64,000 nucleotides of DNA. It comes from Trichomonas vaginalis G3 (lineage: Eukaryota; Parabasalia; Trichomonadida; Trichomonadidae). The translations under genes were made by a program, and so were the position numbers. The DNA lies in NCBI RefSeq assembly GCF_026262505.1, contig NC_067204.1, forward strand, positions 11,178,522 to 11,242,521, written 5' to 3'. Positions 25,239 to 36,962 of this stretch are shown here, piece by piece (within the stretch, counting starts at the first letter, position 1; every line of letters begins with the position of its first letter). The notes under the pieces were generated by a model. That model ran no database searches, was not told the DNA's origin, and was given only the letters and a program-made list of their open reading frames with translations.

Positions 25239-27527
25239 TCAATGAATTAGATGATCAAAATTTCGATCAAAAACACGAATCATCACTTTAGTTCGGGAAA
25301 TAAAGTTATCCAAATTTAATGAAGCATAGTATTCTGTGTCAACATTAACAGGAGGCTGAGGATAAGGAAATAATGAACTAACTTTAGTTTTGAGTTTTTG
25401 GATAGATATATGGCGCTGATTCGATATATCAATGTATGTTTTGTAATTTGGCTCACTAAGGAAATGATTTTGAAGAAATGCTTTTTTAAGTATTAATTCA
25501 TTAATCATCAACCTAAAATCAGTGACATGATTAGGAAAAACTATTGAATTTGTAAAATTAACGAGGTCCTGATTTAATTGAGTGGCAAACATGAGCGATC
25601 CGATTTTTTCTGTAAGTTGATTTTCTAGCTCTTGAAGCTGCTTGATTTTCATTGTAAGCTCATAATCGATTAGTCGATAGTTTACGCCACAATCGAATAC
25701 ATTGCCTGTAAAAAGATAATTGGCTGGCGGAATAGAATTGATGAAAGATTCGGTATTATTGAAAGCAACTAAGATTTGTTTATTGATCCCTGTCGAATTT
25801 AATATGGAAAATATTTCCTGGAATTGTTTTTTGCATAGAATTAGTTGATTTTCAAAATTGGTTTGGAAATATTTGATTTGATTAAATAAACCAATATTTT
25901 CCTTGATTAATTCAGAAATTTCTGGGAATATCGCTTGCTGGCAATCATTCAAAATAGTTGTCATTCGTCTTATAGCAGCTTGGGTTTGATTATAACGAGG
26001 TGCCATTGGTATTACAGGCCTAGGCAAATCAAGTGAGTGTAATCGGAAAAGATGGCGATTGCAGAAACTGTGCAAATTCAATCATGAGATTTGAAAAAAA
26101 ATGGACGATGTATTCTCCAAGAGGTATCAAATTAACCCTATTAAATTTCTCAAGTGAACTCAAATGATCCAATCTCTTCAAGTACATCTTGTTAAAATTA
26201 GTGAGTTCTCTTTCTAATATATTGAGGTCATTTCTTAATTTTTTCAGATCTTCAATTGTAAATCGTCTATTTCCATGAATAAAATCATTAAGCGCCTGCG
26301 AAAGCAATGTTATTTGCCAGCCTTTTATTGGAATAAATCCTATAATATCTACAGTAAGATCACCTTCATTTTGTAAAAATAAATTTGTTGAGTATAATTC
26401 AAGTAATCATTATAATAAGATGTAACTATTTCTGTTAATGTTTGTAATTTCTGGATTAGAAAACAAATATATGGGAAATATTTTCTGACGGGTTGATTAA
26501 ATCTTTGAAGGTATTGAAATTGGTCCTGCAAACGTAAGTTGTAGTCATAGATTGTTCTATGAACATTATACAAGTTAGTATTTGTAAACATTAAATTCGT
26601 AAAGTTTAACATTATTTGATTGAATACAGCGTTTTCATTAGCAATAGATTGAAGAATTCCTTGATATCGGCTCTGGTTTTTAAGAATAAGATTTGATATA
26701 TCATTCAAAGAAGTTGATAAATGATTATTGATTTGAGTCAGTTGGCTCATTATTGTAGATGGTTTAATGCTAATATCTGACGAATTATTCCCAATTATCA
26801 GTTCTCCATTAGCGATTTGGCTATAGGAAAGTTGCTCCATTAGAATTTCATTGTGAACATTATGACCAATACAAATCGAATAAGTTAGTTTAATTCTTTC
26901 AAGATGTGGCCAAGGACAAATTCTATATGTTCTTGCCAAGTCTTCAATGAATTCATTTGAAATAGGATCTGAATCATTAAATTCCTCAACTAGCTTTGGA
27001 ATCACGTAATAATAAATATATATTTGTACAAAATAAACAAGAAGTTCGATAAATAAAGTAACACCATCAATAACAATATAAATAACGCATTCTGATTTAT
27101 CTGTTGTAACTTTTGCAACACTCAGAATTTTATCAGTAATGTTTTCATCGTAAGGAAGTGTTTCATTGTTATAGATTTTCTCAGCTGACTCAGGCAAAGC
27201 TACAAAACAAATAATAATTATGAGAAAGGTAAAAAAGTGAATTGGAACAAAATATATATCTTGGATATCATTGATTGATTTTGGGCGCAGCGTGAGACTA
27301 TCTTTTGTGAGACTGTTATAGGAGGTGAACTTGTATTCTGCATTTGAATTTAAAGAAATTTTGGATTTAGAAGTTACACCTGAAAGTGGAATGCATGCAA
27401 AATATTGATTGATTTGCGCTGATATTTTCGTCAATTCGCTTTTGTCGGGGAACCTTTCTTCATTGATATGCCAAAAAATATCAGCAATTTTTTCATGATC
27501 AAGTTGATTAGTTATATGACGTGGCAT
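25239..27527 (-). pseudogene. Large membrane protein of the 7.6-kb unit (copy II, no mariner, frame broken)
   Basis: The gene runs from MPRHITNQLDHEKIADIFWH at 27527 to the stop at 25239 without the mariner, so it shows the empty site (GAATTAGTTG side, near 25838). Its predicted size is about 760 residues, with two membrane helices near the N-terminus and a long helical remainder ending SLNLDNFISRTKVMIRVFDR. The reading frame changes near 26350 and near 26040-26080 compared with copy III. Some of these differences are shared with the gene copy at 63100-63200, so they are not random in this copy. Function unknown. Confidence 0.65.
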
Positions 27528-27552
27528 GCCGTTTTGATATTCTTGTAATGTA

Positions 27553-27915
27553 TCAATAATCGTTTGTAAATACTCTAAAAGTGTTTTTTTTCGTTCTTGA
27601 TTTCTTGATTAAAATTATAACTATGATAACAAACATTGTAATGAAATATAAAAATTGTAAAATCGTAATAGATAATTTAACTCTAAAATATGAATCAAAA
27701 TCAGAAGGTTTTTTAATACCATTTGGAAGAGTTAGATTTGTGACGTTAAGTTGGTCCGACATTGGGTTCTTCGGATTTTCTTGCCATTTAAAGTCTCCAT
27801 ATAAAAGGACAACTTGGATAGCAAGTAGAATGATGGAAAAAATTTTTACAAAGTAATTATAGCGGTATATGTTTTCAAGAAAGTCTAATAAACGCCCAGC
27901 AACATATCGGCCCAT
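27553..27915 (-). CDS. 120-aa two-helix membrane frame (copy II)
   Basis: MGRYVAGRLLDFLENIYRYN starts the frame. Hydrophobic helices lie at about residues 22-41 and 80-105, followed by the basic KKSRTKK. It ends 26 bases before the ATG of the membrane-protein gene, just after a run of eight A. The sequence between is open in the frame of the larger gene (LLEYLQKIIDTLQEYQNG before its MPRH), so the two could be one gene of about 880 residues. Kept separate here because the frames differ in all three copies. Confidence 0.5.
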   Translation of the reverse strand: MGRYVAGRLLDFLENIYRYNYFVKIFSIILLAIQVVLLYGDFKWQENPKNPMSDQLNVTNLTLPNGIKKPSDFDSYFRVKLSITILQFLYFITMFVIIVIILIKKSRTKKNTFRVFTNDY

Positions 27916-28319
27916 TTATTGTTTCTTTATTTTTTGTAAAGATTGATAGCTTTACAATGAATACTGGAAATATTTTATAAAACTATCAATCTTTATCAAG
28001 AATTCCAAAATAGAGGAATTATTGAAAATCGTCCCACCTTTTCAATTTTTACACTATTATTAAAATATGTTATATATGAATTGACAAGCCAACAATCCAA
28101 AAATTGTCGAATGACAATATATTTGATTTGAGATATTTACAAAATTTAGCGGTGCTTTATTCAATATGATTTTATGATTGTGATTGAGAAAAATTTTGTT
28201 ACGAATTTGAATAAATATAAATATACAGTTGTTTGGTAAAATCGATATTTGGAAAAACGACATAAAAATTTTTATTGAATTATATCACTTTACAAAACGA
28301 TAAGAAAATTTTTATATCA
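27916..28319. other. Intergenic region between divergent genes (copy II)
   Basis: AT-rich spacer of about 404 bases with a potential hairpin (AAGATTGATAG / CTATCAATCTT) and no supported gene. Confidence 0.4.
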
Positions 28320-29134
28320 ATGTTTGATAGAGAAGGCTTTTTTACAATATCTCACCAGAGATGTTATAAGCAAATTACTTCAAGATGTAGTTATCTTGTT
28401 GATAATTCTGAAGAGTATGTAAATCATGTTATTGATCTTAGTGAAAAATTATATAATCTTGACCCTGATCTTATTCCAACAAAACTTTACTCATATTATG
28501 CTCAAGCACAAGACAAATGCTATACTTTTTTAAAATTTATAAAACCTCATTACATTTCTAAACAAGAATTTGAAGAAATTTACACTTATTTAGCAAATTC
28601 GTCAGATCAAATGTATCAATATCTTGAAGGATTGAATCAAGCATATTCATACAAATTTACGTTTTTCAAGTTTATCTTACCATATATTTATTTCAGTAAT
28701 CAAATCCAAAATTCATTACAAATGAAGATTGCTGATTATTATAATAATATTGACCACAATGCATGGGATTTCGTTGATACTGTTCATAAACTTATGAAAT
28801 TTCTTGCTGAAAAAAGTAAACTTTACAAACAACGAGTTACTGAAAATGGATTAGATAACACCCTTAGCAATGATTTAATTCGATATGTTACAAACTTTCA
28901 GCCACTTGCATTAGGTAGTTTCTTAACTACAAAAGATGAATGAAAAAGTGCCCTTGAATTTGCTGTTTCAATTGAAGAACTAATTCACAAATATCCCACA
29001 AAAATTCCTGAAATTCCATACTACACGAAATCGCTCAAACACACATTGATCCATGCATCTCTACATACAAAATTTTACATTGTTACAATGTTAATTCAAT
29101 TGCTGAATTGAAACAGTTTTTAAAATTAGATTAA
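28320..29134 (+). pseudogene. 271-aa helical protein (copy II, interrupted)
   Basis: It starts MFDREGFFTISHQRCYKQIT like the intact copy III. The open frame ends at 28943, about 60 residues short of the copy III protein, at a point where this copy differs in length (GAATGAAAAAGTG against GAATGGAAAAAGTG). A second difference follows near 29010. Not recognised as a known family. The defects fall in a patch of differences special to this copy. Confidence 0.6.
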
Positions 29135-29338
29135 AAACTAATTTTTGTATAAATTGATTTATAATTTTCTATCAAGAAGTCAGAGTATAAGATATATCAG
29201 TGTATTTAGTTAAATAGCATTGGATCTGTTCTCGAACGCAATTCAATAATTTATGACGACATGAATAAAAAAATCACATTTTTGAATAAGCAACCCTGGA
29301 TAATTTGAAAATGTTGAACAAAAATTTATGTTATTCAC

Positions 29339-29544
29339 CTATCGAAACGGTAAAAAGATAGAGTATGACGTATATATTCTACGACCTTGTTCATCATAAA
29401 AATACTAATTCTATCATAGGGAAAAAGTACTATCAGGTGTTTTTTATTGAATAGTTGTAAACTAAGCTTGTGATCATTTAAATTTCGAACTACCGGATCT
29501 AAATTGTTAATGTTTATTGAATAATATTCATCAACAAGAGGCAT
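29339..29544 (-). CDS. Small ORF divergent from the GTPase fragment (copy II)
   Basis: The frame starts MPLVDEYYSININNLDPVVR and continues DHKLSLQLFNKKHLIVLFPY, about 68 codons. It is open here and closed early in copies I and III, so the open state may be a chance of this copy. No family recognised. It is 60 bases from the GTPase fragment on the other strand. Confidence 0.35.
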
Positions 29545-29603
29545 AATAATTGTAAATTTTCGTTGATTGTATTTCCGCTGAACCAACTTTTGACAAATTT
29601 ACA

Positions 29604-29776
29604 ATGAACGAGAAGAACTTTCACCGAGAATTATCGCCGTTGGTGATTCTGGTGTAGGTAAAACTAGTTTAATTCATCGTATTAAGAGTGGCTCTTTCCT
29701 TGATCAGACCGTTCCGACGATTGGAGCAGGAGTAAATCCAATAGATGTAGAAGTTGATGGAAAAGTTATTTCATGA
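29604..29776 (+). pseudogene. Rab/Ras-family GTPase N-terminal fragment (copy II)
   Basis: The region encodes the P-loop GDSGVGKTS and FLDQTVPTIGAGVNPIDVEV before a TGA at 29774-29776. The start region is out of frame with the P-loop in this copy. It is only the first third of a Rab; the DTAGQE and NKxD motifs do not follow downstream, where the palindrome cluster begins. Confidence 0.6.
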
Positions 29777-29859
29777 AGATATTATTTAATTTAATTTTAT
29801 GCTTCGAAATATTATTCTTGATTTAATACTATGATTCGTATTTTAGGTAAATATTCGGA

Positions 29860-30240
29860 CCTTGAACCCAAGAAGAGGAACTTCCTCAAAAATCAGATAC
29901 TGATTGTTGAAAAAAGACTATAAAGCATGTTCTTTTAAGTCTATGTTACTTATCTGTGATGCCATAACTGAACAGGCATCATAGAAGAACTCCCTCAACA
30001 ATCAGATACTGATTGTTGAGGAAAGACTTAAAAGATTGCTCTTAGCATTCTTTGAAGTCTTTTGTTCCTCATCTTGGGCTCTATGTCTAAGCAAAACCCA
30101 AACTGAGGAACAAAGTCGACAATCAGATACTGATTGTTAACAAAAAACTTCAGAGACCGTTCTTAACAGTCTTTGAAGTTTTCATACTATTTTCAGGTAG
30201 AGTATCTAAGCGAGTTCCCAAGAAGAGGAACTTTTAAAAA
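29860..30240. repeat. Palindromic repeat cluster (copy II)
   Basis: ATCAGATACTGATTG occurs at about 29890, 29999 and 30121. Each is followed by self-complementary sequence, including GTTCCTCA...TGAGGAAC at 30062-30111. No ORF. It matches 3970-4350 and 37485-37865. Confidence 0.6.
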
Positions 30241-30723
30241 ATTTCGACCTTGAATCGAGAATTTATTGGTAAACTCTTATTATTTATTTTATAATATCAT
30301 GTAAATCTATTAATTTGACTCAATGTAGTCTTCAAAATTATACAATTGCGAATTAATGACTCTAATTTTTTGTGAATCTTCTAAATATCTCGTTTTTCGA
30401 ATTTCGTATCGTAGTCGACATCTTCATACAATATATTTTTCTGCTCTGATTTACATTTCCGTGTTTATGAATTTTTGTTCGAAATTTTTCGTATGCAATC
30501 TTGCATTAAAACTAAGTTTGTGATCTGCGACGATAGACCTCCTTTAATAATTTTTGCCGAATTTTTGGTGTCGATCTCGCGTCGAAATGCGAGGTTTTGT
30601 CCGATCAAACTGCGAAAAATGGCCAAAATTTGAGAGATAATTACAGGCGATGCCGGAGATAATGACTTAATTGAGCAAATTCAAGCACGTACAACAGAGC
30701 AAATCAACCAAGTACACACAACA

Positions 30724-32139
30724 ATGGCCGATTTACTTAACAACAGACTCGCTTCTCTACAAAAAGCTCTTGATATTGCGCTCATGCACACAACATCAGA
30801 TAATGCACCAAAACTCAACGAAGTTTGGGCAGTTACATCTCAAAACAGAGCTGCTCTCGTCAATGCAATGACAGAACAATCACTTTTATCAAGAAGAGTC
30901 GATGTTTTGCAGCAATTAATTGATAATTTGCAGCAAAATCCATCAAATCCTGAATCTCCGAACCGTCCAATGCTTTCAAGCATCATGGCACATCAAACAG
31001 CAGCAACACGTGCAGGAATGTTGATTCCGTTAGACAACGACATTCGTGCAAAAGAACATCAAAAACTAGAAAAAACAGTTGACCATCTTGGCGGCCAAAT
31101 CGATGCTGCTCTTCAAGATATCCTTCGAATCAAGAACGCCGTCAACAGGAATGAGAAAGATGTTAGAGATGTCGTACTCGCAATCATCGATGAATTCAAA
31201 TTGATCAGAACAAACGCGAGTGGTTTAGAACATCTTCCTCCACTTAATTTGGCAACATGTGTCCCCAGTTTCTTCAATAATCCAAGCTTCACATTTGCAC
31301 GTGTTGGTGGTGACGATGAATCACCAGATGAATCTGATAGATCTAGCTCTCTTCCAACAGGATCAGGCACATCAACACTTGAAAGAATGAGACTTGGAAG
31401 AAGAGGAAGATACAGAGAAGACAGCGAAAACGAAGACATGATCAGTGGCGAAATTTCAGAAGATGACATTGGCATAAAGAAGAAACAGTCAACAACGTTC
31501 TTCAAGACTAAAAAGATCTCTGGATTGATGCATATAATTTCTCGACAGCCTAACTATAACTCTCCACCTCCAAAGCTTGATATTGATGACAAGAAATCAG
31601 TGAAAAACGATGACAAAAAATCAGTTAAAAGTGAAAGTGAAAATGATAACATTTCAACACAAGTTTCAGGTAATATTTTGTATGTTGGGAATACGTCTAA
31701 ATCGCAGCCAGAGCAGACAGTTGTCCATGTAATTGAAAAGGAAACATCGGAACAGTTGAAAGGACAAATGGAACTTTTCATCAAAAACAAAAATGAACTT
31801 ATGTCAGCTGTTGAAAGAAAAGTTGATCGCGATTTTGTTGAGAAAGTATTTAACAAGTTCAGAGTTATCATCAACGGATTGAATGAACGAGTGAAAGAGC
31901 TTGCATCGTCTATGGATAAATTCGCCACTCAAAAGGACGTTCAGACAGTTGCCGAAGTTTTGTCACAGACAGCAGCGATGGTCGAAAAATCATCTACAAA
32001 ACAAGGCAAACTTCCTGTTTCTAACTTCGGCGGAAGTGGAGATTTCGTCTATGGTGATGATGGTTCTGCATTTGTTAAAGAAACTAAGAAAGAATCATCT
32101 GAATTACCTCTTCTTCAGAAATCAAATAACAACAGATAA
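30724..32139 (+). CDS. 471-aa coiled-coil protein, DUF4795/QRICH2-like candidate (copy III)
   Basis: Same protein as at 23099-24514 with no difference seen. The open extension upstream of the ATG is also kept. Perfect conservation between three copies, while neighbouring genes differ, suggests either recent duplication, gene conversion, or selection on this gene. Confidence 0.7.
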   Translation: MADLLNNRLASLQKALDIALMHTTSDNAPKLNEVWAVTSQNRAALVNAMTEQSLLSRRVDVLQQLIDNLQQNPSNPESPNRPMLSSIMAHQTAATRAGMLIPLDNDIRAKEHQKLEKTVDHLGGQIDAALQDILRIKNAVNRNEKDVRDVVLAIIDEFKLIRTNASGLEHLPPLNLATCVPSFFNNPSFTFARVGGDDESPDESDRSSSLPTGSGTSTLERMRLGRRGRYREDSENEDMISGEISEDDIGIKKKQSTTFFKTKKISGLMHIISRQPNYNSPPPKLDIDDKKSVKNDDKKSVKSESENDNISTQVSGNILYVGNTSKSQPEQTVVHVIEKETSEQLKGQMELFIKNKNELMSAVERKVDRDFVEKVFNKFRVIINGLNERVKELASSMDKFATQKDVQTVAEVLSQTAAMVEKSSTKQGKLPVSNFGGSGDFVYGDDGSAFVKETKKESSELPLLQKSNNNR

Positions 32140-32375
32140 TTATTATTGTTTTTGTTTTTATTATTTATATTTCTATGTATTTTTATTGTAAAAAGTTTTT
32201 TTATATTTATCTGAAGAATACTATCTTGTAGTATTCTATTCTTATCTTCTATTGTTTTAATTGATTGAAACTATAAATTGAAATCATGTTTTCAACAAGA
32301 GAAATGTCAGTTTTTTGTTAAACACATTTGATTATTCAGATATAAGAGTTAAAGTGTCCAAATGAGAAATTTTCG

Positions 32376-32410
32376 AAAAAGTGACATCGCTGTAGGCGAT
32401 GTCACTTTTT
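32376..32410. terminator. Conserved 15-bp perfect hairpin 2 (copy III)
   Basis: Perfect arms AAAAAGTGACATCGC / GCGATGTCACTTTTT with loop TGTAG. Confidence 0.5.
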
Positions 32411-32645
32411 CTTATGCTTGAACCTCACCTTATATTTCAATATAATTAAATATTAGAAAACGAATTCTCATTTCAAATTCTAGACCTTTTTAAAAATAAT
32501 GTAAACTAAACAAAAATTCTATGATAAAAAAATACCCATCAGATGTCCATTTTTTATTATTTTTTTTAATACCCAGAACAATTTGAAGTGATTAGTATTA
32601 AAATATATATATATCATTTAACTTAACGATAAAATAAATCATCTT

Positions 32646-32683
32646 AATGAGGAAGGTGTGGAAACACCGTCTTTCTCCTCATT
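32646..32683. terminator. Conserved nested hairpin 1 (copy III)
   Basis: Same nested arms as at 25019-25056. Confidence 0.45.
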
Positions 32684-32865
32684 GATGAAAGATTTTGGAC
32701 AGTGCTTTTCCAAGGAGAAACGGCAATTTTGGAACATCTATAAAAGAAACACTTGAATCTCCTACTAAAGATTGCAAAATATGCGTTAGAAAATAGGATA
32801 TACAACTGCAGAAAAGAAACAGAGTACATTTATTGTTTTAACAAACAAAAGAATAATTTCATCAA

Positions 32866-35155
32866 TCAATGAATTAGATGATCAAAATTTCGATCAAAAA
32901 CACGAATCATCACTTTAGTTCGGGAAATAAAGTTATCCAAATTTAATGAAGCATAGTATTCTGTGTCAACATTAACAGGAGGCTGAGGATAAGGAAATAA
33001 TGAACTAACTTTAGTTTTGAGTTTTTGGATAGATATATGGCGCTGATTCGATATATCAATGTATGTTTTGTAATTTGGCTCACTAAGGAAATGATTTTGA
33101 AGAAATGCTTTTTTAAGTATTAATTCATTAATCATCAACCTAAAATCAGTGACATGATTAGGAAAAACTATTGAATTTGTAAAATTAACGAGGTCCTGAT
33201 TTAATTGAGTGGCAAACATGAGCGATCCGATTTTTTCTGTAAGTTGATTTTCTAGCTCTTGAAGCTGCTTGATTTTCATTGTAAGCTCATAATCGATTAG
33301 TCGATAGTTTACGCCACAATCGAATACATTGCCTGTAAAAAGATAATTGGCTGGCGGAATAGAATTGATGAAAGATTCGGTATTATTGAAAGCAACTAAG
33401 ATTTGTTTATTGATCCCTGTCGAATTTAATATGGAAAATATTTCCTGGAATTGTTTTTTGCATAGAATTAGTTGATTTTCAATTGGTTTGGAAATATTTG
33501 ATTTGATTAAATAAACCAATATTTTCCTTGATTAATTCAGAAATTTCTGGGAATATCGCTTGCTGGCAATCATTCAAAATAGTTGTCATTCGTCTTATAG
33601 CAGCTTGGGTTTGATTATAACGAGGTGCCATTGGTATTACAGGGTTAGGCAAATCAAGTAGAGTGTAATCGGAAAAGATGTCGATTGCAGCAAACTGTGC
33701 AAATTCAATCATGAGATTTGAAAAAAAATGGACGATGTATTCTCCAAGAGGTATCAAATTAACCCTATTAAATTTCTCAAGTGAACTCAAATGATCCAAT
33801 CTCTTCAAGTACATCTTGTTAAAATTAGTGAGTTCTCTTTCTAATATATTGAGGTCATTTCTTAATTTTTTCAGATCTTCAATTGTAAATCGTCTATTTC
33901 CATGAATAAAATCATTAAGCGCCTGCGAAAGCAATGTTATTTGCCAGCCTTTTATTGGAATAAATCCTATAATATCTACAGTAAGATCACCTTCATTCTT
34001 GTAAAAATAAATTTGTTGAGTATAATTCAAGTAATCATTATAATAAGATGTAACTATTTCTGTTAATGTTTGTAATTTCTGGATTAGAAAACAAATATAT
34101 GGGAAATATTTTCTGACGGGTTGATTAAATCTTTGAAGGTATTGAAATTGGTCCTGCAAACGTAAGTTGTAGTCATAGATTGTTCTATGAACATTATACA
34201 AGTTAGTATTTGTAAACATTAAATTCGTAAAGTTTAACATTATTTGATTGAATACAGCGTTTTCATTAGCAATAGATTGAAGAATTCCTTGATATCGGCT
34301 CTGGTTTTTAAGAATAAGATTTGATATATCATTCAAAGAAGTTGATAAATGATTATTGATTTGAGTCAGTTGGCTCATTATTGTAGATGGTTTAATGCTA
34401 ATATCTGACGAATTATTCCCAATTATCAGTTCTCCATTAGCGATTTGGCTATAGGAAAGTTGCTCCATTAGAATTTCATTGTGAACATTATGACCAATAC
34501 AAATCGAATAAGTTAGTTTAATTCTTTCAAGATGTGGCCAAGGACAAATTCTATATGTTCTTGCCAAGTCTTCAATGAATTCATTTGAAATAGGATCTGA
34601 ATCATTAAATTCCTCAACTAGCTTTGGAATCACGTAATAATAAATATATATTTGTACAAAATAAACAAGAAGTTCGATAAATAAAGTAACACCATCAATA
34701 ACAATATAAATAACGCATTCTGATTTATCTGTTGTAACTTTTGCAACACTCAGAATTTTATCAGTAATGTTTTCATCGTAAGGAAGTGTTTCATTGTTAT
34801 AGATTTTCTCAGCTGACTCAGGCAAAGCTACAAAACAAATAATAATTATGAGAAAGGTAAAAAAGTGAATTGGAACAAAATATATATCTTGGATATCATT
34901 GATTGATTTTGGGCGCAGCGTGAGACTATCTTTTGTGAGACTGTTATAGGAGGTGAACTTGTATTCTGCATTTGAATTTAAAGAAATTTTGGATTTAGAA
35001 GTTACACCTGAAAGTGGAATGCATGCAAAATATTGATTGATTTGCGCTGATATTTTCGTCAATTCGCTTTTGTCGGGGAACCTTTCTTCATTGATATGCC
35101 AAAAAATATCAGCAATTTTTTCATGATCAAGTTGATTAGTTATATGACGTGGCAT
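32866..35155 (-). pseudogene. Large membrane protein of the 7.6-kb unit (copy III)
   Basis: The best copy of the gene. It is open from MPRHITNQLDHEKIADIFWH through 558 codons, then changes frame near 33480 (CAATTGG here against CAAAATTGG in copy II) and continues to the stop at 32866. Two membrane helices lie near residues 91-111 and 148-176. There is a conserved WPHLERIKLTYSICIGH stretch and a long helical C-terminal half. No mariner is present. No catalytic motif is seen. The single frame change may be a sequencing slip or real. Confidence 0.65.
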
Positions 35156-35180
35156 GCCGTTTTGATATTCTTGTAATGTA

Positions 35181-35543
35181 TCAATAATCGTTTGTAAATA
35201 CTCTAAAAGTGTTTTTTTTCGTTCTTGATTTCTTGATTAAAATTATAACTATGATAACAAACATTGTAATGAAATATAAAAATTGTAAAATCGTAATAGA
35301 TAATTTAACTCTAAAATATGAATCAAAATCAGAAGGTTTTTTAATACCATTTGGAAGAGTTAGATTTGTGACGTTAAGTTGGTCCGACATTGGGTTCTTC
35401 GGATTTTCTTGCCATTTAAAGTCTCCATATAAAAGGACAACTTGGATAGCAAGTAGAATGATGGAAAAAATTTTTACAAAGTAATTATAGCGGTATATGT
35501 TTTCAAGAAAGTCTAATAAACGCCCAGCAACATATCGGCCCAT
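35181..35543 (-). CDS. 120-aa two-helix membrane frame (copy III)
   Basis: Same as 27553-27915, with eight A before the frame ends. It directly precedes the large membrane-protein gene on the same strand and may be its first part. Confidence 0.5.
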   Translation of the reverse strand: MGRYVAGRLLDFLENIYRYNYFVKIFSIILLAIQVVLLYGDFKWQENPKNPMSDQLNVTNLTLPNGIKKPSDFDSYFRVKLSITILQFLYFITMFVIIVIILIKKSRTKKNTFRVFTNDY

Positions 35544-35947
35544 TTATTGTTTCTTTATTTTTTGTAAAGATTGATAGCTTTACAATGAATACTGGAAATA
35601 TTTTATAAAACTATCAATCTTTATCAAGAATTCCAAAATAGAGGAATTATTGAAAATCGTCCCACCTTTTCAATTTTTACACTATTATTAAAATATGTTA
35701 TATATGAATTGACAAGCCAACAATCCAAAAATTGTCGAATGACAATATATTTGATTTGAGATATTTACAAAATTTAGCGGTGCTTTATTCAATATGATTT
35801 TATGATTGTGATTGAGAAAAATTTTGTTACGAATTTGAATAAATATAAATATACAGTTGTTTGGTAAAATCGATATTTGGAAAAACGACATAAAAATTTT
35901 TATTGAATTATATCACTTTACAAAACGATAAGAAAATTTTTATATCA
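35544..35947. other. Intergenic region between divergent genes (copy III)
   Basis: Same AT-rich spacer with a potential hairpin as in the other copies; nothing else supported. Confidence 0.4.
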
Positions 35948-36763
35948 ATGTTTGATAGAGAAGGCTTTTTTACAATATCTCACCAGAGATGTTATAAGCA
36001 AATTACTTCAAGATGTAGTTATCTTGTTGATAATTCTGAAGAGTATGTAAATCATGTTATTGATCTTAGTGAAAAATTATATAATCTTGACCCTGATCTT
36101 ATTCCAACAAAACTTTACTCATATTATGCTCAAGCACAAGACAAATGCTATACTTTTTTAAAATTTATAAAACCTCATTACATTTCTAAACAAGAATTTG
36201 AAGAAATTTACACTTATTTAGCAAATTCATCAGATCAAATGTATCAATATCTTGAAGGATTGAATCAAGCATATTCATACAAATTTACGTTTTTCAAGTT
36301 TATCTTACCATATATTTATTTCAGTAATCAAATCCAAAATTCATTACAAATGAAGATTGCTGATTATTATAATAATATTGACCACAATGCATGGGATTTC
36401 GTTGATACTGTTCATAAACTTATGAAATTTCTTGCTGAAAAAAGTAAACTTTACAAACAACGAGTTACTGAAAATGGATTAGATAACACCCTTAGCAATG
36501 ATTTAATTCGATATGTTACAAACTTTCAGCCACTTGCATTAGGTAGTTTCTTAACTACAAAAGATGAATGGAAAAAGTGCCTTGAATTTGCTGTTTCAAT
36601 TGAAGAACTAATTCACAAATATCCCACAAAAATTCCTGAAGTATTCCATACTACACGAAATCGCTCAACACACATTGATCCATGCATCTCTACATACAAA
36701 ATTTTACATTGTTACAATGTTAATTCAATTGCTGAATTGAAACAGTTTTTAAAATTAGATTAA
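35948..36763 (+). CDS. 271-aa helical protein of unknown function (copy III, intact)
   Basis: Complete frame MFDREGFFTISHQRCYKQIT to the end IAELKQFLKLD. All-helical and rich in aromatic residues and Lys; no membrane span, signal or known motif. The N-terminal ATG directly follows TATATCA, a possible initiator. Its product differs from copy I by at most a few residues. Confidence 0.65.
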   Translation: MFDREGFFTISHQRCYKQITSRCSYLVDNSEEYVNHVIDLSEKLYNLDPDLIPTKLYSYYAQAQDKCYTFLKFIKPHYISKQEFEEIYTYLANSSDQMYQYLEGLNQAYSYKFTFFKFILPYIYFSNQIQNSLQMKIADYYNNIDHNAWDFVDTVHKLMKFLAEKSKLYKQRVTENGLDNTLSNDLIRYVTNFQPLALGSFLTTKDEWKKCLEFAVSIEELIHKYPTKIPEVFHTTRNRSTHIDPCISTYKILHCYNVNSIAELKQFLKLD

Positions 36764-36962
36764 AAACTAATTTTTGTATAAATTGATTTATAATTTTCTA
36801 TCAAGAAGTCAGAGTATAAGATATATCAGTGTATCTTAGTTAAATAGCATTGGATCTGTTTCCAAACCAATTGTAATATGTTAGACATGAATAAAAATCA
36901 CATTTTTGAATAAGCAACCCTGGATAATTGAAAATGTTTGAACAAAAATTTATGTTATTCAC

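Larger units (their letters stand above)
22818..30442 (+). repeat. 7.63-kb repeat unit, copy II (plus orientation)
   Basis: A full period (7625 bases, from GCTCTGATTTAC to its next occurrence). Order: coiled-coil gene (+), two hairpins, membrane-protein gene (-), 120-aa frame (-), 271-aa gene (+), small ORF (-), GTPase fragment (+), palindrome cluster. It is near identical to copy III apart from scattered small differences, which cluster at about 28930-29730. Confidence 0.9.
32140..32865. other. Intergenic region between convergent genes (copy III)
   Basis: Same AT-rich spacer with the two conserved hairpins; no supported gene. Confidence 0.6.
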
